In this document: positions 51,801 through 60,946 of the stretch, one piece after another | Layout of the letters: every line of letters starts with the position of its first letter | How positions within the stretch are numbered: the stretch's first letter is position 1 | DNA from: an uncultured Erythrobacter sp. | GTDB taxonomy: Bacteria; Pseudomonadota; Alphaproteobacteria; Sphingomonadales; Sphingomonadaceae | Direction: 5' to 3' | DNA: 64,000 bases | NCBI GenBank assembly: GCA_947502305.1 | Contig: CANMZA010000001.1 | Coordinates: 1,178,001 to 1,242,000 of the forward strand | Program-made: the position numbers and the translations under genes | Notes under the pieces: generated by a model | What the model was told of the DNA's origin: nothing | Databases searched by the model: none | Seen by the model: only the letters and a program-made list of their open reading frames with translations

Positions 51801-52997
51801 TTAACTCAGTGCTGCGACGCCGGGCAATTTCTTGCCCTCCATCCACTCCAGGAATGCGCCGCCAGCGGTGCTGATATAAGTCACGTCGCCGGTCACGCCC
51901 GCTTGTGCCAAAGCCGCAACAGTGTCTCCGCCGCCCGCCACACTGATCAGCGACCCTTCCTGCGTCAGCGCCGCAACGTGCCGCGCCAGTGAAATTGTCG
52001 CGGCATCAAACGGCTCCGTCTCAAACGCGCCCAGCGGGCCGTTCCACACAAGCGTGCGGCAGGTTTTAAGCACATCGGCAAGCGCCTCTGCCGCGCTCGC
52101 GCCGATATCGAGGATCATCTCATCCTCTGCGACCTCATGGACATTGCAAGTGCGCAAAGATGCCGGGTTTTCAGCAAATTCTGTCGCCACCACCACATCA
52201 TAGGGCAAATGCACGGTGCATCCCGCGTGATCGGCGGTGTCCATGATCTTCGATGCTTGATCGGTCAGATCATGTTCGCACAAAGATTTGCCCACATTTA
52301 CGCCGCGCGCGGCAAGGAACGTGTTCGCCATGCCGCCACCAATGATCAAATGCTGCACCCGGCCCACCAGATTTTCCAGCACGGCCAGCTTCGTCGAAAC
52401 TTTCGCCCCGCCGACAACCGCCGCAACCGGCGCCTCTGGATTGCCCAGCGCCGCATCGAGCGCTTTCAATTCCGCTTCCATCGCCCGGCCTGCGTAAGAC
52501 GGAAGGAAATGCGTGATCCCTTCGGTGGTCGCATGGGCGCGGTGCGCGGCGCTGAATGCGTCATTGACGAAGAAATCGCCATGCGCGGCAATCGCCTTAG
52601 CAAAGTTTGGATCATTGCCCTCTTCACCCGGCCAGAACCGTGTGTTGTCGAGCAAGCCAATATCGCCGTCCGCCAAAATGCCGATGCTTTGTTCCACAAC
52701 CGGCCCGGCGACCTCGGGGATAAACATCAATTCTTTGTCCAGCACGCTTTCGACATCGCCGATTACCATGCTGGTGGACAGCACGCTGGAACGCTGACCG
52801 CCGGGGCGACCGAAATGCGCGAGCAACAGCACTTTCGCACCGCGCTCAGACAATTCCAAAATGGTCGGCTTGACCGCTTCCACTCGCGTCAAATCGGTGG
52901 CGCCCCCCCCTTTCATCGGCAGGTTCAAATCGACCCGGACCAGCGCGACCTTACCGGTCACATCACCCAGATCGTCTAGCGTCTTGAAAGCGGCCAT
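51801..52997 (-). CDS. pgk: Phosphoglycerate kinase
   Basis: A 398-residue glycolytic kinase. N-domain VALVRVDLNLPMKGG, LLAHFGRPGG and DNTRFWPGEE carry the phosphoglycerate-binding residues; VNDAFSAAHRAHATTEG and the C-domain AAVVGGAKVSTKLAVLENL and VWNGPLGAFETEPFDA, with SVAGGGDTVAAL, bind ATP. The basic loop and Asp residues appear intact. The ATG at 52997 was preferred to the GTG one codon upstream. It follows gap by ten bases, so tkt-gap-pgk form one operon. Confidence 0.96.
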   Translation of the reverse strand: MAAFKTLDDLGDVTGKVALVRVDLNLPMKGGGATDLTRVEAVKPTILELSERGAKVLLLAHFGRPGGQRSSVLSTSMVIGDVESVLDKELMFIPEVAGPVVEQSIGILADGDIGLLDNTRFWPGEEGNDPNFAKAIAAHGDFFVNDAFSAAHRAHATTEGITHFLPSYAGRAMEAELKALDAALGNPEAPVAAVVGGAKVSTKLAVLENLVGRVQHLIIGGGMANTFLAARGVNVGKSLCEHDLTDQASKIMDTADHAGCTVHLPYDVVVATEFAENPASLRTCNVHEVAEDEMILDIGASAAEALADVLKTCRTLVWNGPLGAFETEPFDAATISLARHVAALTQEGSLISVAGGGDTVAALAQAGVTGDVTYISTAGGAFLEWMEGKKLPGVAALS

Positions 52998-53007
52998 CAC
53001 CAGATCC

Positions 53008-54015
53008 TTAAAGGAATTTCGCCATCACACCGGCAGTGTCGATCATGCGGTTGGAGAAACCCCATTCATTGTCATACCAGCTGACGACGCGCGCCAATTT
53101 GCCGTCCATGACCGATGTTTCGAGGCTGTCGATGGTCGAGCTGGCGGGATAGTGGTTGAAGTCTGAGGAGACGAGCGGCTGATCGGTGTAATCGAGCACA
53201 CCTTTCATCGGACCCTCTGCGGCCGCTTTGAGTGCAGCGTTCAATTCTTCTGCGCTGGTGTCGCGGCCCGGTGTAAACACCAGATCGATGAGCGAGACAT
53301 TCGGCGTTGGCACGCGGATGCTAGACCCGTCCAATTTGCCAGCGAGTTCCGGCAAAACCAGACCCACAGCGCGCGCCGCGCCAGTAGTGGTCGGGATCAT
53401 ATTTTGCGCCCCGCCGCGCGCCCGGCGCATATCGCCGTGCATCTGATCCAGCATCCGTTGGTCATTGGTGTAAGAATGCACCGTGGTCATAAAGCCGCGT
53501 TCGATCCCAACGGTTTCGTTCAGGACTTTGGCAACAGGTGACAGGCAATTGGTGGTGCAGCTGGCGTTGGAGACGATGACATCATCCGCCGTCAGAATAT
53601 CGTGGTTCACACCGTAAACGACGGTCGCCGATACGCCCTTTGCCGGGGCGGAGATCAGCACGCGTTTCGCGCCAGCGGCCAGATGCGGGCGGCATGCTTC
53701 GTCGCTTTGGAAGAAGCCGGTGCATTCCAGCACAATGTCCACGCCTTGCGCGGCATGCGGCAAATTGCCGGGATCGCGTTCGGATGTGACGGCGATTGAT
53801 TTGCCATTCACGATCATCGCGCCATCCGCGACCTCTACCGTTCCGGCAAAGCGGCCATGGGTCGAATCGTATTGGAACAACAAAGCGTTGGATTTGGTGT
53901 CGGCCAGATCGTTGATCGAAACCAATTCCAAATCATCGTCAGTCCGCTCCAAAATAGCGCGGGCGACGAGGCGGCCAATGCGGCCAAAGCCATTGATGGC
54001 AACTTTAGTGGTCAT
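53008..54015 (-). CDS. gap: Glyceraldehyde-3-phosphate dehydrogenase, type I
   Basis: A 335-residue enzyme. The Rossmann motif VAINGFGRIGRLVARA starts the chain, followed by SINDLAD. The catalytic site is SNASCTTNCLSPVAKVLN, with the nucleophilic Cys, and the closing region is SWYDNEWGFSNRMID. It oxidises glyceraldehyde-3-phosphate to 1,3-bisphosphoglycerate with NAD+. The Asp after the second strand in SINDLAD favours NAD+. It starts 15 bases after tkt. Confidence 0.97.
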   Translation of the reverse strand: MTTKVAINGFGRIGRLVARAILERTDDDLELVSINDLADTKSNALLFQYDSTHGRFAGTVEVADGAMIVNGKSIAVTSERDPGNLPHAAQGVDIVLECTGFFQSDEACRPHLAAGAKRVLISAPAKGVSATVVYGVNHDILTADDVIVSNASCTTNCLSPVAKVLNETVGIERGFMTTVHSYTNDQRMLDQMHGDMRRARGGAQNMIPTTTGAARAVGLVLPELAGKLDGSSIRVPTPNVSLIDLVFTPGRDTSAEELNAALKAAAEGPMKGVLDYTDQPLVSSDFNHYPASSTIDSLETSVMDGKLARVVSWYDNEWGFSNRMIDTAGVMAKFL

Positions 54016-54030
54016 AAGAGGGGCTCCTGC

Positions 54031-56043
54031 TTAACCGTTCAATTTGTTGTGAATTTGCGGAACAATCGCGTCCGCAGTGAAACCGAAATGTTTGAAAAGA
54101 TCACCAGCAGGCGCAGACCCGCCGAATGTTTCCATACCGATATTGATGCCGTCGCGCCCGGTATACCGTTCCCAGCCCAGCGTGCTGCCGGCCTCTATCG
54201 AAACGATCAAAGCATCGCGCGGTAATATGTCCGCTTTGTAAGCGTCGTCTTGCGCGTCGAACAGCTCAGTACACGGCATGGAGACGACATCGGCGCCGAT
54301 GCCGTCCGCTTCGAGTGCGTCGGCGCAGGTCATCGCCAATTCGACCTCACTGCCCGATGCGACGATTACGACTTTGCGGGCGGCATTCGCGGCGCGCATC
54401 CGGTATCCACCTTTGGCGCAGCGGTTGCCTTCGGCGGTCCAAGCTTCATCACTTCCGCCCTCAAAATTGGCCCCGCGCAATTGCGGTAGACCTTGGCGTG
54501 ACAGCGCGAGCACCGATGGCGTCTCCGGCGTAGAAAGCGCATGCGCCCAGCATTCCGCCGTTTCAATCGTGTCACACGGACGGAACGTGTTGAGGTTCGG
54601 GATCAAACGCAGGCTCATCACCTGTTCCACCGGTTGGTGGGTTGGACCGTCTTCACCCAGACCGATCGAATCATGCGTCATCACATAAATCGCCTGCGTC
54701 TTTTGCAGAGCCGACAGACGGATCGCATTGCGGCAATAATCGGAGAAGATCAGGAACGTGCCGCCATACGGAACCACCCCGCCATGCAGCGCCATACCGT
54801 TCATCGCGGCGGCCATGCCAAATTCGCGGATGCCGTAATAGACATAGCGGCCCGCATAATCATCCGCCGTCAGCGGCAACGTGCTCGGCGTTTTGGTGTT
54901 GTTCGACCCGGTCAAATCCGCCGATCCGCCGATCATTTGCGGCAAGGCTTCGGTAAGCGGACCCAGCGCCATTTCCGACGCTTTACGCGTCGCAACCTTT
55001 TGCGGTTCTGCGGCCAGGGCGCGAATGTGCCCCTCGATTGCCGGGCCAACTTGCGCCGTCACATCGCCGATCTGTTTCTCAAACGCCGCGCGGTGGTCAG
55101 AGGCTGCGAGACGCTGTTCCCACGCGCCATGCGCCGCCGCCCCGGTTTCCCCGGTTGCGCGCCAATCGGCAAGGATATCGCCGGGCACTTCAAACGGGGC
55201 CGCTGTCCAGCCCAGCACTTCGCGCGCTGCTGCAATCTCATCACCGCCCAAAGGCGCACCGTGGGTGGCGCTGGTGCCTTGTTTGGTTGGCGCCCCTTTG
55301 CCGATCACCGTTTTGCACGCGATCAAAGACGGGCGCGCATCCGCTTTCGCCTCTGAAATCGCCCGTTCAATATCGTCAAAATCATGCCCGTCACAGCTGA
55401 CCACATGCCAACCTGTCGCTTCATAACGTGCCTTCACGTCTTCGCTGGTCGACATATCCGCCGGCCCGTCAATCGTGATGTTGTTATCATCCCACAGCAC
55501 ATTCAAGCGGCCAAGATGCAAATGCCCCGCAAGGCCAATCGCCTCGTGATTGATCCCTTCCATCAGGCACCCATCACCGGCAATCACCCAAGTGCGGTGA
55601 TCAACCAAATCGTCGCCAAACCCGGCGTTCAAATGCCGCTCTCCCATCGCCATGCCGACCGCCATCGCCAAACCTTGGCCCAGCGGACCGGTTGTGGATT
55701 CGACGCCTTCGAGCAGGAAGTTTTCTGGATGCCCCGCACAGGGCGATCCCATCTGACGGAAATTGCGAATGTCATCCATCGTCGGTTTCGCATAACCGGT
55801 CAGATGCAGCAGCGAATAGATCAGCATTGATCCATGCCCCGCCGACAGCACAAACCGATCCCGGTCGACCCAATCGGGGCGCGCGGGGTTGAATTTCAAA
55901 TGGCGCGAGAACAGCACAGAGGCCACATCGGCCATGCCCATTGGCATGCCGGGATGCCCGGAATTGGCCGCTTGTACAGCATCCATCGAAAGGGCGCGGA
56001 TGGCGTTGGCCATCGGCAAGAGGCGGGCGGCATCAATGGTCAT
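54031..56043 (-). CDS. tkt: Transketolase
   Basis: A 670-residue thiamine-diphosphate enzyme. The N-terminal [30 protein letters not shown], the TPP-binding [14 protein letters not shown]...[13 protein letters not shown] and the pyrimidine-domain [22 protein letters not shown] are intact. It links glycolysis and the pentose phosphate pathway by two-carbon transfer. ATG 56043 gives the conserved start; a longer frame adds 13 non-conserved residues. It begins the tkt-gap-pgk operon and is divergent from the zapA region across about 340 bases. Confidence 0.96.
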   Translation of the reverse strand: MTIDAARLLPMANAIRALSMDAVQAANSGHPGMPMGMADVASVLFSRHLKFNPARPDWVDRDRFVLSAGHGSMLIYSLLHLTGYAKPTMDDIRNFRQMGSPCAGHPENFLLEGVESTTGPLGQGLAMAVGMAMGERHLNAGFGDDLVDHRTWVIAGDGCLMEGINHEAIGLAGHLHLGRLNVLWDDNNITIDGPADMSTSEDVKARYEATGWHVVSCDGHDFDDIERAISEAKADARPSLIACKTVIGKGAPTKQGTSATHGAPLGGDEIAAAREVLGWTAAPFEVPGDILADWRATGETGAAAHGAWEQRLAASDHRAAFEKQIGDVTAQVGPAIEGHIRALAAEPQKVATRKASEMALGPLTEALPQMIGGSADLTGSNNTKTPSTLPLTADDYAGRYVYYGIREFGMAAAMNGMALHGGVVPYGGTFLIFSDYCRNAIRLSALQKTQAIYVMTHDSIGLGEDGPTHQPVEQVMSLRLIPNLNTFRPCDTIETAECWAHALSTPETPSVLALSRQGLPQLRGANFEGGSDEAWTAEGNRCAKGGYRMRAANAARKVVIVASGSEVELAMTCADALEADGIGADVVSMPCTELFDAQDDAYKADILPRDALIVSIEAGSTLGWERYTGRDGINIGMETFGGSAPAGDLFKHFGFTADAIVPQIHNKLNG

Positions 56044-56384
56044 GGCGCGGGGTATGCTCCGAGCTGGCGCTGAACCATCCAAATCACGGATAGCGCGGCG
56101 GCAATTTTATGGCCGGGCCGAGTGGTCGATTCGATCCCTTGAACTCACGTGAAAAGCCATTGCTGAGCGACTAGGTCAGGTCAACACTTTGCCCCAGAGA
56201 AAGCCCCAATTTGCGCATGCCCTATCGTGGACGCTTTTGCGGACGCGATCCCGCACACTGGCGCGGATCGGGAAAGCAGCCGCGCCAAAGTGCAGTAAAA
56301 ACGCGCCAAAATGGCGAGATCACTTATCAACAGGGGCGCGCAACACTTTGCGAAACCCCGCAAACTTGGTAAATTAATTTCATT
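56044..56384. other. Divergent intergenic region between tkt and the zapA operon
   Basis: A 341-base stretch with no convincing gene on either strand. It should contain the promoters of both operons. A short AT-rich part (aaattaatttcattatg) precedes the small coiled-coil gene. No LexA site, palindrome of note or RNA gene was seen. Confidence 0.5.
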
Positions 56385-56597
56385 ATGAGCGCCTCCCGCA
56401 TCGAAGAAGCCATGTCCCGCATCACCGCCGCAATGGAGCGGATCGACACCGCGCGGGCGCAGGATGCGTCAGGAAAACCGGACAATTCCGGCTCTGCCAG
56501 AGTGATGGCATTGGTCAACACGCATGAGAAATTGCGCGAGGAAGTGGCTGATACTATTGGCGAACTTGATGCTTTGATTGAGGAGTTGGAGGCGTGA
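56385..56597 (+). CDS. Small coiled-coil protein upstream of zapA
   Basis: A 70-residue highly charged protein predicted to be almost all helix: SRIEEAMSRITAAMERIDTARA, then a short Ser/Gly-rich turn, then NTHEKLREEVADTIGELDALIEELEA. The heptad pattern indicates coiled coils. It overlaps zapA by four bases (GTGA), so the two are coupled. Its position suggests a cell-division partner, perhaps a ZapB-like analogue, but no homology to ZapB is evident from the sequence. Confidence 0.75.
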   Translation: MSASRIEEAMSRITAAMERIDTARAQDASGKPDNSGSARVMALVNTHEKLREEVADTIGELDALIEELEA

Positions 56598-57172
56598 GCG
56601 AAGTTCGGATCACGGTCGGGCCAAAGTCCTATTCCATCGCTTGTGGTCCGGGAGAGGAAGAGCGCGTTGCGAAACTAGGCGCAGTCATCGACGAGAATTA
56701 CGCAAAGCTTGGCACTTCGAGAGCGCCGCTGGAGGCGCATAATGTCGTCTTTGCCGCTTTGTTCATGGCCGATGAAATGGCCGAAACCCGCAAAGCCGCC
56801 GATGATCTGCGCGCCGAATTGGCAGAAACGCGCCAAGAAATGCAGCGCGCGGCGGATGATGCCGCCAATGAACTGCGCAAGGCGCAGGCCAAAGTGGATC
56901 AGCAAAAAGAGAAGTCCGGCGGCAAAAAGGCTGAACTGCGCGAGGAAATAGAAACCCTACGCAAAGCCGAAGCCCGCGCCCGCAAGGACAATGCGAAATT
57001 GAAGGCGGAATTGGAAGAAGCCACCAAGAGCGCGCGCCACCAACACGACATGTTTGGCGGCCCCGCAGAGGATGAAGCGCTCTCCGAAGCTCTTGCAGAA
57101 AAGCTAGAGGCCTTAGCCAAACGCGCCGAATTGACCGCGAGCGAGCTTGAAGGTCAGGCCACTTCGCACTAA
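56594..57172 (+). CDS. zapA: Cell division protein ZapA, with long coiled-coil extension
   Basis: A 192-residue protein. The ZapA domain is at 1-75 (VRITVGPKSYSIACGPGEEERVAKLGAVIDENYAKL), then a long charged coiled coil (about 75-185) with many Glu/Lys/Arg/Ala. Typical ZapA is 100-120 residues, so the extension is unusual in length. ZapA binds FtsZ and bundles its filaments. GTG is the start, overlapping the preceding small gene. It stands in the conserved order zapA, 6S RNA, 5-formyl-THF cyclo-ligase. Confidence 0.9.
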   Translation: MSEVRITVGPKSYSIACGPGEEERVAKLGAVIDENYAKLGTSRAPLEAHNVVFAALFMADEMAETRKAADDLRAELAETRQEMQRAADDAANELRKAQAKVDQQKEKSGGKKAELREEIETLRKAEARARKDNAKLKAELEEATKSARHQHDMFGGPAEDEALSEALAEKLEALAKRAELTASELEGQATSH

Positions 57173-57179
57173 ATCAGCA

Positions 57180-57366
57180 GGCGGCGGGGCTGCTCGGCAC
57201 GAGCCATCGAAAATCCCTGGGCTATAAGCAATCCTCGGGAGCCGTCCCTGCCTGAGTTTATGGGCCACTGCGTTTCTTCGGAAGCGGAACCTGGGAGCTC
57301 GGGTAAACGGCGCCCACCTGACACTTTCGCGTCAGAGGATTTCCAGGCCACCGACCCATGGTGGTT
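57180..57366 (+). ncRNA. ssrS: 6S RNA (SsrS)
   Basis: The conserved place between zapA and the 5-formyltetrahydrofolate cyclo-ligase gene is one ground. Structure supports it: stem AATCCTC (57230-57236) with GAGGATT (57335-57341), inner stem GCCGT (57241-57245) with ACGGC (57307-57311), an apical TTCG-capped hairpin at 57271-57286, and a 3' side hairpin CTGAC/GTCAG (57318-57335), giving the double-stranded rod with a central bubble that mimics an open promoter. 6S RNA binds sigma-70 RNA polymerase in stationary phase. Ends are approximate. Confidence 0.85.
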
Positions 57367-57378
57367 CCGTTATTTTTT
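57348..57378 (+). terminator. Terminator of 6S RNA
   Basis: CCACC-gacccat-GGTGG stem (57348-57364) followed by ttccgttatttttt with a T6 run at 57373-57378. Confidence 0.65.
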
Positions 57379-57381
57379 AGG

Positions 57382-57490
57382 ACCGCACCCCATCCGGGGT
57401 GCGGTTTCCTCGCGCCTTCGGCGCTGCGGGCGGGCGGTCGCCGTTGCGGATCCTGCGGGTTGCGGCGCATGTCTGCGTCTTGCGCTTTGC
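57382..57490 (+). repeat. GC-rich dispersed repeat, copy C, with perfect hairpin
   Basis: ACCGCACCCC-atcc-GGGGTGCGGT (57382-57405) is a perfect 10-bp stem, directly followed by tcctcgcgccttcggcgctg and cgggcgggcggtcgcc. The core is shared with copies A and B near 45 and 46.3 kb. It lies between the 6S RNA and the start of the next gene. Confidence 0.75.
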
Positions 57491-57513
57491 GGGGTGGGTA
57501 CTACTTCTCAGGG

Positions 57514-58095
57514 ATGACCGACCTGCCCTCCAAATCTGAACTTCGCAAAACCTTGCTGACCGCTCGGCGGGAACATGTGGCGGCGCAGCCTGCTGCTATT
57601 CAGGCCTTGCTGTTCAACCGTCCCCCTGCGCCGATTACGGAGAAAATTGGCGCGGATGCGGTTATTGGGCTGTATCATGCTGGTCCTTACGAAGCGCCCG
57701 CGCGCGGCTATGCGCGGTTTTTTCAAGAGGCGGGCCACACGATTGCCTTGCCCTATTTCGCTGCAGATGACGCTGCGATGGAGTTTCGCGTGCACACCGA
57801 TCCGCATGATGAAAGCGACCTGGCCCCCGGTGCCTTTGGCATAAAACAACCGCGCGCAGGCGCAGACGCTGTTACGCCCGACGTGTTGTTCGTGCCCTTG
57901 GTGGGTTTTACCGCTGACCTTGCGCGATTGGGCCAAGGCGGCGGGCATTATGACCGCTGGCTGGCGCAGCATCCCGGGCGCATTGCGATTGGGCTGGCAT
58001 GGGATGCGCAATTGGCCGATGCCTTGCCAGTGGAGCCGCATGATATGATTTTGGACGCGGTGATCACCCCGACGCGAATTTACGGTTTAGACTGA
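57514..58095 (+). CDS. 5-formyltetrahydrofolate cyclo-ligase
   Basis: A 193-residue enzyme that converts 5-formyl-THF to 5,10-methenyl-THF with ATP. The N-terminal KSELRKTLLTARR, IGLYHAGPYEAP, PYFAADDAAMEFRVH and the ATP/Mg2+ loop LGQGGGHYDRWL with ITPTRIY identify the family (YgfA/MTHFS). ATG 57514 follows CAGGG; a longer open frame upstream only translates the 6S terminator and repeat. It completes the classic 6S locus and is followed by the DUF2842 gene 13 bases later. Confidence 0.93.
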   Translation: MTDLPSKSELRKTLLTARREHVAAQPAAIQALLFNRPPAPITEKIGADAVIGLYHAGPYEAPARGYARFFQEAGHTIALPYFAADDAAMEFRVHTDPHDESDLAPGAFGIKQPRAGADAVTPDVLFVPLVGFTADLARLGQGGGHYDRWLAQHPGRIAIGLAWDAQLADALPVEPHDMILDAVITPTRIYGLD

Positions 58096-58108
58096 AAGAT
58101 TACGGCAC

Positions 58109-58360
58109 ATGCGCGAAACACCAACTTGGCGAATCCCCTTTGGCATCATCAGCCTGTTTATCGGCATAATGATCTACGCCATCGTGATCGCGCGTTATGC
58201 GCCGGATCTTATCGGTGATTGGTCAGGATTGGCGCAAACCGGTGTTTACGTCGTGCTGGGCCTGATTTGGTTACTGCCGCTCAAACGGTTCCTGATCTGG
58301 ATGGAAACCGGCAAATGGTCCGCGCCATCTGTGCAGAGCGCAGAGCGCCCAGACGGATGA
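58109..58360 (+). CDS. DUF2842 small membrane protein
   Basis: An 83-residue protein with two membrane helices (FGIISLFIGIMIYAIVIARYA and TGVYVVLGLIWLLPLKRFLIWM) and a short polar C-terminus. The size and pattern fit DUF2842 of alphaproteobacteria. It lies 13 bases after the cyclo-ligase gene and is probably in the same transcript. Function unknown. Confidence 0.8.
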   Translation: MRETPTWRIPFGIISLFIGIMIYAIVIARYAPDLIGDWSGLAQTGVYVVLGLIWLLPLKRFLIWMETGKWSAPSVQSAERPDG

Positions 58361-58419
58361 AGGCATCCCGCGCTAAACGCGGATTTCCATTTCATCGATA
58401 TGCCTTTGAATTTCCCAAG

Positions 58420-58496
<77 letters not shown>

Positions 58497-58543
58497 TTAA
58501 ACTTGACCGTTCAAACTGTGGTTTGCACCGCTTGGGAGGGAGG

Positions 58544-58572
58544 CCATTAGGCCGGGTGAAATTTTCTGTCAA
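58544..58572 (-). promoter_or_regulatory. Promoter of tRNA-Asp
   Basis: On the minus strand TTGACA (58572-58567) and TAATGG (58549-58544) are 17 bases apart, a near-consensus sigma-70 promoter. The start would lie about 40 bases upstream of the tRNA. Confidence 0.75.
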
Positions 58573-58608
58573 CGCCTCTGATGGGCATTTTGCATCAAAT
58601 GTGAAAAC

Positions 58609-59889
58609 TTATTCAGAAAGCAGCAGAACTGGCGTCTCAATCAGCTTTTTTACATCCTGAATAAAGCTCGCCGCATCAAAGCCATCCACGACCCGGTGAT
58701 CGCAAGAAATCGAGATGTTCATCAGTTTGCGCTTCTCGATTCGCTCTGCGCCATCAGGCCCGGTGACAAACATTGGGCGTTCGATGATCCGATTGGGGCC
58801 GATGATTGCGACCTCTGGCCGATTGATCACTGGCGTGGTCGCAACCCCGCCCAAGGGGCCAAGCGATGTGACGGTAATTGTGGAGCCGGACAGTTCATCC
58901 GATTTCGCCGATCCATCACGCGCGGCCTGAGCCAAGCGGCCGATTTCTGTCGCAAGTTGCCACAAATTGCGGCTTTGCGCGTCGCGAATCACGGGGACCA
59001 TCAAACCGGTGTCGGTTTGCGTCGCCATGCCCAAATGGATGCTGCCGTGGCGGGTGACGACATTGGCTTCGTCGTCGAAACGCGCATTGATCATCGGATA
59101 ATTCGGGATCAATTTGCAAAATGCTGTGATTAGCAATGGGAGCATCGTCAGTTTCGGCTTTGCCCCGCGCGCCGCGTTAAGGTCGGTGCGCATCCGTTCC
59201 AATTCGGTCACATCGCATTCTTCGACATAGGTGAAATGCGGGATGTTGCGTTTTGCCGCGCTCATATTCTGGGCGATGCGTTTGCGCAGGCCAATGACCT
59301 TGATCGCTTCATCCGCGCGCGGCTTGCCCGCCGGGGAGAAACCGCCGCCGGAATTATAGGCTAGGAATTGGTCCAGATCACCGTGACGCAGGCGCCCCCC
59401 TTCGGCGGGTTTCACTTGAGCCAGATCAACACCCAGATCGCGCGCGCGCTGGCGTACAGCCGGACTGGCGAGAACTTTGGGTGTATCCGCGGGTTCTGCC
59501 GCTGCCCCGCCTGACGCCGTCTCAGGCACGCTGGCGGTCACTGGTGCGGGTGTGGGTGTGGGCGTTGGTTCCGGCGTTGGTGTTGGTGCTGGCGCCGGCG
59601 TTTCTTCCTTAGCCGGAGCCTGAGCTTCAGCTTCTTGCGCATCTTCGCCTTCAACTTCCACAACCAGCAACATCGCGCCAACTGAAATCGTATCGCCAAC
59701 CTCGCCGGCAACCTCGATCACAATGCCTTCAACCGGGCTTTCAATGTCGATCGTTGCTTTGTCCGTCATGACGTCAACAAGGTGCTGGTCTTCTTCTACC
59801 CGGTCACCAACTTTGACCTGCCATTCGACGATCTCCGCCTCGGCCACGCCTTCGCCAACATCGGGCATATTGAATGTGAACTTTGCCAT
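58609..59889 (-). CDS. bkdB: Branched-chain 2-oxoacid dehydrogenase E2 (lipoamide acyltransferase)
   Basis: A 426-residue E2. The lipoyl domain has Lys44 in DVMTDKATIDI. A Pro/Thr-rich linker (about 95-120) leads to a peripheral-subunit-binding domain (SPAVRQRARDLGVDL) and the catalytic domain, which ends with ISCDHRVVDGFDAASF, holding the active-site His and Asp. It transfers the acyl group from E1 to CoA. It follows E1beta by four bases, completing an E1alpha-E1beta-E2 operon; E3 (lipoamide dehydrogenase) is not in the window. Confidence 0.93.
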   Translation of the reverse strand: MAKFTFNMPDVGEGVAEAEIVEWQVKVGDRVEEDQHLVDVMTDKATIDIESPVEGIVIEVAGEVGDTISVGAMLLVVEVEGEDAQEAEAQAPAKEETPAPAPTPTPEPTPTPTPAPVTASVPETASGGAAAEPADTPKVLASPAVRQRARDLGVDLAQVKPAEGGRLRHGDLDQFLAYNSGGGFSPAGKPRADEAIKVIGLRKRIAQNMSAAKRNIPHFTYVEECDVTELERMRTDLNAARGAKPKLTMLPLLITAFCKLIPNYPMINARFDDEANVVTRHGSIHLGMATQTDTGLMVPVIRDAQSRNLWQLATEIGRLAQAARDGSAKSDELSGSTITVTSLGPLGGVATTPVINRPEVAIIGPNRIIERPMFVTGPDGAERIEKRKLMNISISCDHRVVDGFDAASFIQDVKKLIETPVLLLSE

Positions 59890-59893
59890 TGCG

Positions 59894-60946
59894 TTAGTCC
59901 CTTAGGATTTTATCGATTGCTTCGCCGATCCGAACTGGGCCGGGGAAATACGCCCATTCGAGGCTGTGCGGGTATGGAGTGTCGAAACCGGTGACGCGTT
60001 CCACCGGCGCTTCGAGGTGATAGAAACAACGTTCCGTGACCAGCGCCGACAATTCCGCGCCAAATCCGCTGGTGCGGGTTGCCTCATGCACGATCAGGCA
60101 TCGACCCGTCTTGGCGACGGATGCTTCGATCGCCTCAATATCCAGCGGCACCAAAGTGCGCAGATCGAGAATATCTGCATCAACGCCTTTGGCCTTGCAC
60201 ACCGCTTCTGCGACATGGACCATCGTCCCGTATGCAATCACGGTCAGTTCTTCGCCGTCTTGCACATGGCGCGCTTTGCCCAGTGGGATATTGTAATACC
60301 CCTCCGGCACGATGCTCGCCTCATGTTTCTTCCACGGTTCGACCGGTTGGTCGTAAAAGCCTGTGAACGGCCCGTTATAAATGCGCTTGGGTTCGAAGAA
60401 GATCACCGGATCATTGTCTTCGATGCACGAAATCAGCAGCCCCTTGGCATCATATGGCGTCGCCGGGATCACTGTTTTCAAACCCGCCACGTGGGTGAAC
60501 AGGCTCTCTGGCGATTGCGAGTGTGTTTGCCCGCCGAAAATACCGCCGCCAAACGGCGAGCGCACCGTCATCGGCGCGATATATTCATTGGCGGACCGAT
60601 AACGCAGCCGCGCCGCCTCTGAGATCAATTGATCAAGGCCGGGATAAATATAATCAGCAAATTGAATTTCTGGCACCGGGCGCAGGCCATAGGCGCCCAT
60701 GCCAACCGCCGCGCCAATAATGCCGCATTCGTTGATCGGCGTATCAAACACGCGGGTCTTGCCGTGCTTTTCCTGCAAGCCAGCGGTGCAGCGGAACACG
60801 CCGCCAAAATAGCCAACATCCTCGCCCATGATGACGACATTGGGATCGCGCTCCAGCATGATGTCGAGCGCTTCGTTAATCGCCTCGATCATGTTCACGC
60901 GGCGTTCGCCAACATCAGCGGCTGCGTCTTTTACTTCGGCGCTCAT
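59894..60946 (-). CDS. bkdA2: Branched-chain 2-oxoacid dehydrogenase E1 beta subunit
   Basis: A 350-residue transketolase-like subunit. NMIEAINEALDIMLERDPNVVIMGEDVGYFGGVFR, QEKHGKTRVFDTPINECGIIGAAVGMG and MTVRSPFGGGIFGGQTHSQSPESLFTHVAGLK are typical of the 2-oxoisovalerate dehydrogenase beta chain. It forms the alpha2beta2 E1 with the gene just upstream. ATG 60946 overlaps the E1alpha stop (ATGA), which fixes the start. Confidence 0.94.
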   Translation of the reverse strand: MSAEVKDAAADVGERRVNMIEAINEALDIMLERDPNVVIMGEDVGYFGGVFRCTAGLQEKHGKTRVFDTPINECGIIGAAVGMGAYGLRPVPEIQFADYIYPGLDQLISEAARLRYRSANEYIAPMTVRSPFGGGIFGGQTHSQSPESLFTHVAGLKTVIPATPYDAKGLLISCIEDNDPVIFFEPKRIYNGPFTGFYDQPVEPWKKHEASIVPEGYYNIPLGKARHVQDGEELTVIAYGTMVHVAEAVCKAKGVDADILDLRTLVPLDIEAIEASVAKTGRCLIVHEATRTSGFGAELSALVTERCFYHLEAPVERVTGFDTPYPHSLEWAYFPGPVRIGEAIDKILRD

